Positions 17,267 to 25,479 of a stretch of 64,000 nt of DNA are shown one piece after another. The number at the start of each line of letters is the position of its first letter. Position 1 is the stretch's first letter. Position numbers and translations under genes: made by a program. The notes under the pieces are model-generated. The model was not told where the DNA came from. It did no database searches and was given only the letters and a program-made list of their open reading frames with translations. This DNA comes from Streptomyces sp. LUP47B (GTDB lineage Bacteria; Actinomycetota; Actinomycetes; Streptomycetales; Streptomycetaceae): contig NZ_MJAH01000015.1 of assembly GCF_001746295.1 (NCBI RefSeq), positions 1 through 64,000 of the forward strand, given 5' to 3'.

Positions 17267-18232
17267 GTGTCCGCAATCGCACCCGACGGACGCAAGATGC
17301 TGCGCCTGGAGGTCCGCAACGCCCAGACCCCCATCGAGCGCAAGCCCGAGTGGATCAAGACCCGGGCGAAAATGGGTCCCGAGTACACCGCGATGCAGAA
17401 ACTCGTGAAGAGCGAGGGCCTGCACACGGTCTGCCAGGAAGCCGGCTGCCCCAACATCTACGAGTGCTGGGAGGACCGCGAGGCGACCTTCCTCATCGGC
17501 GGCGACCAGTGCACCCGGCGTTGCGACTTCTGCCAGATCGACACCGGCAAGCCCGAGGCGCTGGACCGTGACGAGCCGCGCCGCGTCGGCGAGTCCGTGG
17601 TCACCATGGACCTGAACTACGCCACCATCACCGGCGTCGCGCGTGACGACCTGGAGGACGGCGGCGCGTGGCTGTACGCCGAGACCGTTCGGCAGATCCA
17701 CGAGCAGACCGCGGGCCGTGAGGCCGGACGGACCAAGGTCGAGCTGCTGGCTCCCGACTTCAACGCCGTGCCGGAGCTGCTCCAGCAGGTCTTCGAGTCC
17801 CGCCCCGAGGTCTTCGCGCACAACGTCGAGACGGTCCCCCGGATCTTCAAGCGCATCCGCCCCGGCTTCCGCTACGAGCGCTCCCTGAAGGTCATCACCG
17901 AGGCCCGCGACTTCGGCCTGGTGACCAAGTCCAACCTGATCCTCGGCATGGGCGAGACCCGCGAGGAGGTCAGCGAGGCGCTCCAGCAGCTGCACGACGC
18001 CGGCTGCGAGCTCGTCACCATCACCCAGTACCTGCGTCCGTCCGTGCGCCACCACCCCGTGGAACGCTGGGTCAAGCCGCAGGAGTTCGTGGAGCTGAAG
18101 GACGAGGCCGAGCAGATCGGCTTCTCCGGTGTGATGTCCGGGCCGCTCGTCCGTTCCTCCTACCGGGCGGGCCGGCTCTACCAGATGGCCGTAGAGAAGC
18201 GTGGTTCTTACGTCGCTTCGCAGGCCGTCTGA
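17267..18232 (+). CDS. lipA: Lipoyl synthase (radical SAM)
   Basis: 321 aa. LipA inserts two sulphur atoms into protein-bound octanoate. Both iron-sulphur sites are visible: the auxiliary cluster cysteines in CQEAGCPNIYECW (about 63-75) and the radical-SAM CTRRCDFC (about 82-89), plus the C-terminal RSSYRAG that supplies the serine ligand of the auxiliary cluster. GTG start with an AGGGAG ribosome site. Forms a unit with lipB. Its targets include the E2 at the left edge. Confidence 0.98.
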   Translation: MSAIAPDGRKMLRLEVRNAQTPIERKPEWIKTRAKMGPEYTAMQKLVKSEGLHTVCQEAGCPNIYECWEDREATFLIGGDQCTRRCDFCQIDTGKPEALDRDEPRRVGESVVTMDLNYATITGVARDDLEDGGAWLYAETVRQIHEQTAGREAGRTKVELLAPDFNAVPELLQQVFESRPEVFAHNVETVPRIFKRIRPGFRYERSLKVITEARDFGLVTKSNLILGMGETREEVSEALQQLHDAGCELVTITQYLRPSVRHHPVERWVKPQEFVELKDEAEQIGFSGVMSGPLVRSSYRAGRLYQMAVEKRGSYVASQAV

Positions 18233-18298
18233 GCACCGGCTGAGCACCTCCGGATGGCACGGAGTGCCACTCCAAACGTGTGAATCCAAGCACAAGCA

Positions 18299-18350
18299 AC
18301 TACCGCTCGGTAGTGGCCGATTGACGCGGTCCCGGACATCCCCGCAGATA
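18299..18350 (+). promoter_or_regulatory. Candidate promoter with adjacent inverted repeat
   Basis: ACTACCG-CT-CGGTAGT (18299-18314) is a 7-bp inverted repeat of TetR-operator style. It lies just upstream of TTGACG (18321-18326) and CAGATA (18345-18350), spaced 18 bp. The element could drive the small gene at 18511. The rest of this 278-bp spacer shows nothing else. Confidence 0.4.
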
Positions 18351-18510
18351 GGGGGGTCTTAGGGGCCGCGTCTGTGTTTTCGGGCGGCACATCAAGGCTT
18401 CATGGGCGTTTGACCGGTCGGTCACGCCCTGGTAACACCATTCAGTGACCCTGGCTGTACAGCCCGTGCACCAATCACCAGAGCCGCCACTCCCGAGGGG
18501 GACCCCCATC

Positions 18511-18723
18511 ATGCAGGCCGCGCCGGTTCGCGCCACCGCCATCCCGTCGTTCACCGATGCACTCCGTGCCGTCGAGTCCGTGCTCATGAGCAGCGGTCAG
18601 CGGACCGCCCGCCGCAATGCCTGGACGTCGGTCCTGGAGGACCGCCGTCGCGCCAAGGACAGGGTCGAGGCGCAGCGTGTCCTGGAGCAGACGCTCACCG
18701 AGACGGTCATCGCCCGCTCCTGA
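18511..18723 (+). CDS. Small conserved-looking protein of unknown function
   Basis: 70 aa. Chosen start is the ATG with a CGAGGGGG ribosome site 9 bp upstream; an in-frame GTG at 18445 has none. The product is helical and charged, with TSVLEDRRRAKDRVEAQRV in the middle and no membrane segment. Position between lipA and the DUF4191 gene suggests a stable actinobacterial neighbour, but I recognise no family and assign no function. Confidence 0.7.
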   Translation: MQAAPVRATAIPSFTDALRAVESVLMSSGQRTARRNAWTSVLEDRRRAKDRVEAQRVLEQTLTETVIARS

Positions 18724-18788
18724 ACCGTCCCCTTCGACGGCGGACACTGCCGTCGTCGGCGCCCGCGGGGCCACGTAGACTTCGGGGC

Positions 18789-19490
18789 ATGGCGAGAAGT
18801 GACAGTGCGGCGGATGCCGCGAACCCCGGGCGACTGAAGCAGATCGCCCTGACGTACAAGATGACCCGCAAGGCCGACAAGAAGATCGGCCTGGTACTCG
18901 CGGGTGTCTTCATCCTCATCCTCGGTGTCTTTCTCGCGATCGGTTTCCTGATCGGTCACCCGGTCTACCTCGGCATCCTGGGCCTCCTGCTCGCCTTCCT
19001 CGGGACGGCGATCATCTTCGGACGCCGGGCCGAGCGGGCCGCGTTCGGGCAGATGGAGGGGCAGCCTGGCGCCGCGGCGGCCGTGCTGGACAACATCGGC
19101 CGGGGCTGGACGACGACCCCCGCGGTGGCGATGAACCGCAGTCAGGACGTGGTGCACCGGGCCGTCGGCAAGGCCGGCATCGTCCTGGTCGCCGAGGGCA
19201 ACCCGAACCGGGTCAAGAGCCTGCTGGCCGCCGAGAAGAAGAAGATGAACCGCATCGTCGCGGATGTGCCGGTGCACGACATCGTCGTGGGCACGGGTGA
19301 GGGCCAGGTCCCGCTCAAGAAGGTGCGGACCGCCATGCTCAAGCTGCCGCGCGTGCTGACCGGCCCCCAGGTGACCGCCACGAACGACCGCCTGCGGGCG
19401 TTGGGCGACCTGATGAGCAACATGCCGTTGCCGAAGGGCCCCATGCCCAAGGGCATGAAACTCCCGAAGGGTGGGCCCAAGGCCCGCTGA
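18789..19490 (+). CDS. DUF4191 membrane protein
   Basis: 233 aa. Basic N-terminus, then two adjacent hydrophobic segments (about 37-60 and 63-84: LVLAGVFILILGVFLAIGFL and YLGILGLLLAFLGTAIIFG), then a cytoplasmic domain of about 145 residues ending in a Pro/Lys/Gly/Met-rich tail. This is the pattern of DUF4191, an actinobacterial family next to glnA in many genomes. Function unknown. No ribosome site is seen; TAGACT lies 7 nt before the ATG, suggesting a leaderless message. Shares a bidirectional terminator with the RDD gene. Confidence 0.85.
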   Translation: MARSDSAADAANPGRLKQIALTYKMTRKADKKIGLVLAGVFILILGVFLAIGFLIGHPVYLGILGLLLAFLGTAIIFGRRAERAAFGQMEGQPGAAAAVLDNIGRGWTTTPAVAMNRSQDVVHRAVGKAGIVLVAEGNPNRVKSLLAAEKKKMNRIVADVPVHDIVVGTGEGQVPLKKVRTAMLKLPRVLTGPQVTATNDRLRALGDLMSNMPLPKGPMPKGMKLPKGGPKAR

Positions 19491-19499
19491 ATCCTCTCC

Positions 19500-19548
19500 T
19501 ACGACGATGGGGGCGCCCGGTGTGACACCGGGCGCCCCCATCGTCGTA
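19500..19548. terminator. 24-bp-stem bidirectional terminator
   Basis: A perfect inverted repeat with 24-nt arms (TACGACGATGGGGGCGCCCG...) and a 1-nt formal centre separates the convergent DUF4191 and RDD genes, 9 bp and 20 bp from their ends. Confidence 0.9.
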
Positions 19549-19568
19549 ACGGATGCGGATCGGCCTCG

Positions 19569-20039
19569 TCAGATACGTACTTCCACGGTCTTCGCCAGCC
19601 GGTCGTGCAGGCCCCTGCCGTCGCGGTCCCAGATCAGGGCCGGCAGGGCGAGGCAGAGCAGGACCGTGCGCAGGAGGGCGCGCGCCGGGTTCACGCGACC
19701 GGTGTCGAGGGCGATCACCCGCAGGCCGAAGAGGCGCTTGCCGGGGGTGAAGCCGATGGTGCCGACGGTGAGGACGCCCATCACGAAGAAGACGAGCAGC
19801 GACCAGTTCGAGGTCGACGGGCCGCCGTAGCTCTGAGTGATCAACTGGGATGCAATCAGGACGCTCATCGCCCAGTCCACGGCGAGTGCGCCCAGCCGCC
19901 GTCCGGGGCGGGCGATCGAGCCCGGCCCCTCCTCCGGCAAACCGAGCTGCTGTCCGCGGTATCCGAAGTCGACACCGGCATCCTCGGCGGCCGCGCGGGG
20001 CCCCGAGAGCCACGATCCGATTGCATCCCTCTTGTCCAC
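19569..20039 (-). CDS. RDD-family membrane protein
   Basis: 156 aa. RDD domain with RRLGALAVDWAMSVLI at the first membrane segment, a second segment (WSLLVFFVMGVLTVGTIGF), TPGKRLFGLRV and the closing WDRDGRGLHDRLAKT, the family signature. Some RDD proteins are ion exchangers, most are unstudied. The GTG at 20039 is preferred: TACCGT lies 6 nt upstream without a ribosome site (leaderless pattern); a GTG at 20093 would add 18 residues. Divergent from glnA. Confidence 0.85.
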   Translation of the reverse strand: MDKRDAIGSWLSGPRAAAEDAGVDFGYRGQQLGLPEEGPGSIARPGRRLGALAVDWAMSVLIASQLITQSYGGPSTSNWSLLVFFVMGVLTVGTIGFTPGKRLFGLRVIALDTGRVNPARALLRTVLLCLALPALIWDRDGRGLHDRLAKTVEVRI

Positions 20040-20102
20040 GCGTCCACGGTACCGCCGGCGTTTCGGGATACGGACAGGTGGGGCGGGACCCACGATGTCC
20101 GG

Positions 20103-20140
20103 TTAACTTGTGCGAAACAAATGGGTCACGCCCGAGAAAC
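20103..20140 (+). promoter_or_regulatory. GlnR box upstream of glnA
   Basis: Four half-sites with exact 6-nt spacing: TTAAC (20103-20107), GAAAC (20114-20118), GTCAC (20125-20129), GAAAC (20136-20140). This is the known a1-b1-a2-b2 arrangement bound by the nitrogen regulator GlnR in Streptomyces. It lies 100 bp before the glnA start. Confidence 0.9.
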
Positions 20141-20239
20141 CACCCGTCCCTAGGGTCGTGGACAGCGTGTGCCACCGCACTGGCCGCACGAACGAACTAC
20201 CACCCCGGTCCAGGAACGGTCGGGAGTAGGAGGAGCTGG

Positions 20240-21649
20240 ATGTTCCAGAACGCCGACGAGGCCAAGAAGTTCATCGCGGACGAGGACGTCAAGTTCGTCG
20301 ACGTCCGCTTCTGCGACCTGCCGGGCGTCATGCAGCACTTCACGCTGCCCGTCGAGGCGTTCGACCCGGACGAGGAGCTCGCGTTCGACGGCTCGTCCAT
20401 CCGTGGCTTCCAGGCCATCCACGAGTCCGACATGGCGCTGCGCGCGGACCTGTCGACCGCCCGGGTCGACTCCTTCCGCCGCGACAAGACGCTGAACATC
20501 AACTTCTTCATCCACGACCCGATCACCGGCGAGCAGTACAGCCGTGACCCGCGCAACGTGGCGAAGAAGGCCGAGGCGTACCTCGCGTCGACGGGCATCG
20601 CCGACACGGCCTACTTCGGCCCCGAGGCGGAGTTCTACGTCTTCGACAGCGTGCGCTTCGCCACCTCGTCGAACGAGTCCTTCTACCACATCGACTCCGA
20701 GGCGGGCGCCTGGAACACCGGTGCGCTGGAGGACAACCGCGGTTACAAGGTCCGCTACAAGGGCGGCTACTTCCCGGTTCCGCCGGTCGACCACTTCGCC
20801 GACCTGCGTGCCGAGATCTCCCTCGAGCTGGCCAAGTCCGGTCTCCAGGTCGAGCGCCAGCACCACGAGGTGGGCACCGCCGGCCAGGCCGAGATCAACT
20901 ACAAGTTCAACACGCTGCTCGCCGCGGCCGACGACCTCCAGCTCTTCAAGTACATCGTGAAGAACGTCGCCTGGCGCAACGGCAAGACCGCGACCTTCAT
21001 GCCGAAGCCGATCTTCGGTGACAACGGCTCGGGCATGCACGTCCACCAGTCGCTGTGGACCGGCGGCCAGCCGCTCTTCTACGACGAGGCCGGTTACGCG
21101 GGCCTGTCGGACACCGCCCGCTACTACATCGGCGGCATCCTCAAGCACGCCCCGTCGCTGCTGGCCTTCACCAACCCGACGGTGAACTCGTACCACCGTC
21201 TGGTGCCGGGCTTCGAGGCGCCGATCAACCTGGTGTACTCGCAGCGCAACCGCTCCGCGGCCATGCGTATCCCGATCACGGGCTCCAACCCGAAGGCCAA
21301 GCGCGTCGAGTTCCGTGCGCCCGACTCCTCCGGCAACCCGTACCTGGCCTTCTCGGCGCTGCTGCTCGCGGGCCTCGACGGCATCAAGAACAAGATCGAG
21401 CCGGCCGAGCCGATCGACAAGGACCTGTACGAGCTGGCTCCCGAGGAGCACGCGAACGTCGCCCAGGTCCCGACCTCCCTCCCGGCCGTCCTCGACCGCC
21501 TCGAGGCCGACCACGAGTTCCTCCTCCAGGGCGACGTCTTCACGCCGGACCTGATCGAGACGTGGATCGACTTCAAGCGGACGAACGAGATCGCCCCGCT
21601 CCAGCTGCGTCCGCACCCGCACGAGTTCGAGCTGTACTTCGACGTGTGA
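20240..21649 (+). CDS. glnA: Glutamine synthetase type I (GSI-beta)
   Basis: 469 aa. It makes glutamine from glutamate, ammonia and ATP as a dodecamer. ATG after a TAGGAGGAG site. Motifs: FDGSSIRGF near 54, GPEAEFYVFD, the ATP-binding KPIFGDNGSGMHVHQSLW, and the adenylylation loop DKDLYELAPEE with the tyrosine exactly at residue 397, the classical site. GlnE, the enzyme that modifies this residue, is at the right edge of the window. Expression is expected under GlnR through the box upstream. Confidence 0.99.
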   Translation: MFQNADEAKKFIADEDVKFVDVRFCDLPGVMQHFTLPVEAFDPDEELAFDGSSIRGFQAIHESDMALRADLSTARVDSFRRDKTLNINFFIHDPITGEQYSRDPRNVAKKAEAYLASTGIADTAYFGPEAEFYVFDSVRFATSSNESFYHIDSEAGAWNTGALEDNRGYKVRYKGGYFPVPPVDHFADLRAEISLELAKSGLQVERQHHEVGTAGQAEINYKFNTLLAAADDLQLFKYIVKNVAWRNGKTATFMPKPIFGDNGSGMHVHQSLWTGGQPLFYDEAGYAGLSDTARYYIGGILKHAPSLLAFTNPTVNSYHRLVPGFEAPINLVYSQRNRSAAMRIPITGSNPKAKRVEFRAPDSSGNPYLAFSALLLAGLDGIKNKIEPAEPIDKDLYELAPEEHANVAQVPTSLPAVLDRLEADHEFLLQGDVFTPDLIETWIDFKRTNEIAPLQLRPHPHEFELYFDV

Positions 21650-21681
21650 CCGGCCCGTAGGCCAGTCCTACGGCGGCTTCG

Positions 21682-21719
21682 CGGCGCCCCCGTTCCCGTT
21701 TCCCGGGACGGGGGCGCCG
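21682..21719 (+). terminator. glnA terminator
   Basis: Stem GGCGCCCCCGT-(T)-CCCG with its complement around a TTTCC loop, one bulged T, 33 bp after the glnA stop. Confidence 0.8.
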
Positions 21720-21771
21720 TCGTATCGTTTCCTGCACAGCTGTTCGACAGGCGACGACGGGGGATACGGGG

Positions 21772-22029
21772 ATGTCCGCGCAGGACGAGCACGGCGAGCG
21801 GGAGTTCGACATCAAGTGGGCCGACGGGGCCGAGCTCAAGGAGCCCTCTGCCCGGGCCCGGATGCTCGCCGCCCGCTGGAAGGAGAACCCGCCGAAGCCG
21901 CAGCCGTTCCGTGCCGACCCGGAGCCGAGGACACCGAGCCGCTCGTCCTGGAGGTCGACGGCCATCGTCCTCGGGACCGTGGCAGTGATCATTCTGGTGC
22001 TGGGCTATGCGGACTTCCGTCCGTTCTAG
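21772..22029 (+). CDS. Small C-terminal-anchored membrane protein
   Basis: 85 aa. The first 60 residues are polar and charged (QDEHGEREFDIKWADGAEL), then one hydrophobic helix (AIVLGTVAVIILVLGYADF) ends the protein. Start ATG behind a GGGGG-rich site. No known family. It may be co-transcribed with the HEAT-repeat gene 25 bp downstream. Confidence 0.7.
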   Translation: MSAQDEHGEREFDIKWADGAELKEPSARARMLAARWKENPPKPQPFRADPEPRTPSRSSWRSTAIVLGTVAVIILVLGYADFRPF

Positions 22030-22054
22030 CGCGCTGAGCAGGCAAGGGGCGGAC

Positions 22055-23470
22055 GTGCGGGACAGTATCTGGAACGGGGAGCAGGCGGCGGCACGCCTCG
22101 CGAAGGGGGCCGTACTCAGGGAGGCCATGTTCGACGTGGCCGACCCGGCTGTCTGGATCGCGCTGGACGAGGCGGTGCGGCACAGTGCCTGGTCCTCGGC
22201 CGACGGCACCTGGCTGCCGGCCTGGCAGCGGACCGAACAGGGGTGGACGCTGACCGACGGCCAGATCGCGCTCGGCCTGTGCCAACGGGACGGCAGGATC
22301 CGCGAGTGGGCCCTGGGAGAGGTCGCGGGGCGGCCGGAGTTGTTGCCGTTGGTCGTGATCCGGTGCGCGGACTGGGCCGAACCGGTGCGGGACCGGGCCC
22401 GGACGCGGTGGGCCGAGGCGGTCACCGTGGAGACCGCGGTCGCGCTGGCCCCGCTCGCCCTGCGCATCGGCATCCGGCACCGGGGTGACTTCGCCCTCGG
22501 CCTGATCGACAAGGTGCTGCGCTCGGCGGACCGTGAGGCGCTGCTTCCGCTCCTCACCCATGCCGACCGCACCGTGCGCCGCTTCGCCCACCGGCTCGCC
22601 GTCGAGGAGGGTTTCCTCTCCCCCGTCGAGCTGGCCCGCAGCGCCGCCCGGGACAGCGACACGGTCGTCCAAGGGCTCTGCGCGGAGGCCGTCCTGGCCG
22701 CCTTGGCGGAGGGCGACGCGGACGACGACGTACTCGAACCGCTGCTCGCCGCCCGCAATCCGCGGGTGCGGTCGGCCGGGGTGACCGCGTTGCGGCGGGC
22801 CGGGCGCGGGCAGCGGGCGGTCGGGTTTCTTGACGACCGGGCCCCGGTGGTGCGGGCCTGTGCGCGGTATGTCGTACGGCAGTGCGGGGGCGAGCCGGTG
22901 GAGTGGTACCGGCGGCGGTGTGCCGAGGCCGGCGATGCCGCGCTGTCGGCGGGCGCAGTGAGCGGGCTCGCGGAGTGCGGGGACCGGCGGGACGCCGAGG
23001 CGCTGTGGGCGCTGACCTCGTATCCGGATCCGGTGGTCAGGGCGCGCGCCGTGGGCGGGTTGCGGGCGCTGGACGTCCTGGACGTACGGCGGCTGCGGGC
23101 GCTGCTCGACGATCCCGCGCCCGGTGTGGTGCGGGAGGCGACCCTGGCGCTGGTGCCGTCCGCGCGGATGCTGGACGACGGGTGGCTGCTGGAGCGGCTG
23201 GCGGTGGAGCGGGCCCGGGAGACGCGGGTCTCCGCGTTCCGGCTGCTCAACGCGCACGGCGGGCTCGTGAGGCTGCGGGCCGCCGTCGCGCTGGTCGACG
23301 ATCGGGACGACAAGTTGCGGCAGTGGGCCCGGCAGTCCGTACTGCGCTGGCATCCGACGGCGGAGGTGCCGCGCGGGTCGGCGGAGGTGGGTGAGCTGCT
23401 GGACCGGGCGGGTCTGTTCGACGCGTACGGGTTGAGGACGCTCAAGTGGGAGGCCGGTCTCAAGGTCTGA
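22055..23470 (+). CDS. HEAT-repeat-like protein of unknown function
   Basis: 471 aa, GTG start with an AAGGGGCGG site; an in-frame ATG at 22007 inside the previous gene would add 16 residues. The whole protein is a series of about 30-residue helical pairs with Ala/Leu/Arg patterns (ALLPLLTHADRTVRRFAHRLA, PLLAARNPRVRSAGVTALRR, ALWALTSYPDPVVRARAVGGL), typical of HEAT/armadillo-type scaffolds. Such proteins bind other proteins, or DNA in the alkylpurine glycosylase AlkD; no catalytic signature is seen. No membrane segment. Function unknown. Confidence 0.75.
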   Translation: MRDSIWNGEQAAARLAKGAVLREAMFDVADPAVWIALDEAVRHSAWSSADGTWLPAWQRTEQGWTLTDGQIALGLCQRDGRIREWALGEVAGRPELLPLVVIRCADWAEPVRDRARTRWAEAVTVETAVALAPLALRIGIRHRGDFALGLIDKVLRSADREALLPLLTHADRTVRRFAHRLAVEEGFLSPVELARSAARDSDTVVQGLCAEAVLAALAEGDADDDVLEPLLAARNPRVRSAGVTALRRAGRGQRAVGFLDDRAPVVRACARYVVRQCGGEPVEWYRRRCAEAGDAALSAGAVSGLAECGDRRDAEALWALTSYPDPVVRARAVGGLRALDVLDVRRLRALLDDPAPGVVREATLALVPSARMLDDGWLLERLAVERARETRVSAFRLLNAHGGLVRLRAAVALVDDRDDKLRQWARQSVLRWHPTAEVPRGSAEVGELLDRAGLFDAYGLRTLKWEAGLKV

Positions 23471-23567
23471 GCCTTTGCCGGCCCCAGGGCTGATCGCGAC
23501 CGCTTCATGGGCCGGGCCGGGTGCACACTGGACGATGGGACGAGTGCCTGACTGCGGGGTGGTGCAG

Positions 23568-24491
23568 ATGCGGAGTCGTTTCCGGAGCGACCGGCGCTTG
23601 ACCGTGCGGATGACGGTCACCATGTTCCTGCTCGGACTGCTGTACGTGGCCTTCTTCGCCGCGTTGATCGTGTTGCTGAAGTCCTGGCTGCTGGTCGTGG
23701 CCCTGATCGCCGTGATGTTCGTGGCGCAATTCTGGTTCTCCGACAAGATCGCGATGTTCGCGATGCGCGGGAAGGTCGTGGGGCGCGAGGAGTATCCCGA
23801 GCTGCATGCGGTGGTCGACCGGCTGTGTGCCATCGCGGACATGCCCAAGCCCGTGATCGCGGTGTCCACGATGGACATGCCCAACGCGTTCGCCACCGGC
23901 CGGAACCCGGACAACGCCGTGGTGTGTGTGACCACGGGGCTGCTGCGGCGGCTGGATCCCGCCGAGCTGGAGGGTGTGCTCGCACACGAGCTGTCGCACG
24001 TGGCGCACAAGGACGTCGCCGTGATCACCATCGCCTCGTTCCTGGGCGTGATCGCCGGGCTGATCGTGCGGTTCGCGTTCTACAGCCAGCTGTTCGGCGG
24101 GCGGAAGGACCAGAACACCGCCGTGATCTTCGCCGCCGTGATGGGTGTCTCGGCGGCCGTGTACGCACTCAGCTTCCTGCTGATCAGGGCCCTGTCCCGG
24201 TACCGGGAGCTGGCGGCGGACCGGGCGGCGGCCCTCCTCACCGGCCGGCCCTCGGCACTCGCCTCCGCGCTCACCAAGGTCTCCGGCGAGATCGCCCGTA
24301 TCCCCACCAAGGACCTGCGCACCGCCCAGGCCTTCAACGCCTTCTACTTCACCCCCGCCACCGGCAAGGAGCCCGGCATCGAGCGGATCTTCTCGACCCA
24401 CCCGTCCCTGGAACAGCGGCTGGAGCAACTGGGGCGGATCTCCACGGAGTTGGGTGAGGCGGCGACGCCCGGGAAAGGTGAGGCGGGCTGA
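23568..24491 (+). CDS. htpX: HtpX-type membrane zinc metalloprotease (M48)
   Basis: 307 aa. Two N-terminal hydrophobic segments (MFLLGLLYVAFFAALIVLL and VVALIAVMFVAQFWF), then the M48 domain with the zinc motif HELSH (His140, Glu141, His144), a membrane hairpin (about 152-210) and the third-ligand region SRYRELAADRAAALLTG. HtpX removes misfolded membrane proteins under envelope stress. Followed 2 bp later by pspAB in an evident operon. The ATG at 23568 gives the family-typical N-terminus; the longer frame from 23475 does not. Confidence 0.95.
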   Translation: MRSRFRSDRRLTVRMTVTMFLLGLLYVAFFAALIVLLKSWLLVVALIAVMFVAQFWFSDKIAMFAMRGKVVGREEYPELHAVVDRLCAIADMPKPVIAVSTMDMPNAFATGRNPDNAVVCVTTGLLRRLDPAELEGVLAHELSHVAHKDVAVITIASFLGVIAGLIVRFAFYSQLFGGRKDQNTAVIFAAVMGVSAAVYALSFLLIRALSRYRELAADRAAALLTGRPSALASALTKVSGEIARIPTKDLRTAQAFNAFYFTPATGKEPGIERIFSTHPSLEQRLEQLGRISTELGEAATPGKGEAG

Positions 24492-24493
24492 GG

Positions 24494-25078
24494 ATGGGGC
24501 TGCTGGACATCCTGCTCGGGCGCACGAAGCCCGTCGCGCCCGATCTCGACCAGCTCTTCGCGCTGCCGTCGGCGGCCATCACGCTGGAGGCGGCCGCGTC
24601 CTTCACGCCGACCGGACGCGGGGCGGTGTGCTTCGCCACGGTCGAGGGGGCGGCCTTCGAGCAGACGCACCGGGAGGTCCAGGCACTGCTGGACGCGGAC
24701 GCCGACCGGGACGGCCCGCCGGTGGAACTGCGGCGGGACGACTTCGGGTACTCCTGGCTGGTCTCCGAGCGCACCCCGGACCAGTTGCCGCAACTGGTCA
24801 ACGACCTGCATGCGGTGAACAGTTCGATGGAGGTCAACGGCTTCGGGCCGCAACTGCTGTGCTCGCTCGCCGGGTTCCAGGACAGCGAGGGCCGCTCTCT
24901 CGCGCTGGTCTACCTCTACAAGCGCGGCAGCTTCTACCCCTTCGCGCCGCTCCCCGGCGAGGCACAGCGGCGCGACAACTCGCTGGAACTGCGGGTGAAG
25001 GCCGCGCTGACGAACGATCTGCGCATCGAACAGGACCTGAACCGCTGGTTCCCCCTGTGGGGCGCCCCCGGCCTCTGA
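24494..25078 (+). CDS. pspAB: PspA-associated protein PspAB
   Basis: 194 aa, begins 2 bp after htpX. MGLLDILLGRTKPV at the N-terminus and the IEQDLNRWFPLWG C-terminus are characteristic of the PspA-associated PspAB family, which in actinobacteria sits with htpX or pspA. No membrane segment; soluble. Presumed part of the envelope-stress response, with HtpX; the molecular role is not known. Convergent with a small membrane protein gene. Confidence 0.85.
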   Translation: MGLLDILLGRTKPVAPDLDQLFALPSAAITLEAAASFTPTGRGAVCFATVEGAAFEQTHREVQALLDADADRDGPPVELRRDDFGYSWLVSERTPDQLPQLVNDLHAVNSSMEVNGFGPQLLCSLAGFQDSEGRSLALVYLYKRGSFYPFAPLPGEAQRRDNSLELRVKAALTNDLRIEQDLNRWFPLWGAPGL

Positions 25079-25094
25079 GGCCCCGGCTCCTGTC

Positions 25095-25385
25095 TCACGA
25101 GCTCTTTCTCTCGCGTGCCTGCCGACGGGACTCCAGGGGGTGCTCGCGGCGGTAACGGCGGTCCCACCGGGCCTGCTTGTCACGGCGGTCGCGGTACGCC
25201 CGGTAGCTGCCGGGCGCGGCCCCCGAGGCGCCGCCGGACGAGCCGCCCGGCGAGGACGCCGAGGTACCGCCCCGGCCGTACTGCATGTACGCGAAGAGCA
25301 GGGCGACGGCTACGAGCCACCAGATGTGGTTCCCGAAGCCCAGGATGACCAGGACGACGGTCCCGGAAATGACGATGGTGCCCAT
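25095..25385 (-). CDS. Small membrane protein with basic tail
   Basis: 96 aa. Two hydrophobic stretches at the N-terminus (IVISGTVVLVILGFG and IWWLVAVALLFAYMQY), a Gly/Ser/Ala linker (about 44-62) and a strongly basic C-terminus (RDRRDKQARWDRRYRREH). Predicted inner-membrane protein with a cytoplasmic tail that could bind acidic lipid, RNA or DNA. No family recognised. Convergent with pspAB. Confidence 0.7.
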   Translation of the reverse strand: MGTIVISGTVVLVILGFGNHIWWLVAVALLFAYMQYGRGGTSASSPGGSSGGASGAAPGSYRAYRDRRDKQARWDRRYRREHPLESRRQARERKSS

Positions 25386-25479
25386 GACGGGCCTCCGTGT
25401 GCGTGGGTGTGGTGTAGAAGAGTAGCCGCGGAGGGGCGGCGTGATGCCTGCCCTGCGCGAAGCTCTTTCCCGCCGGGGG

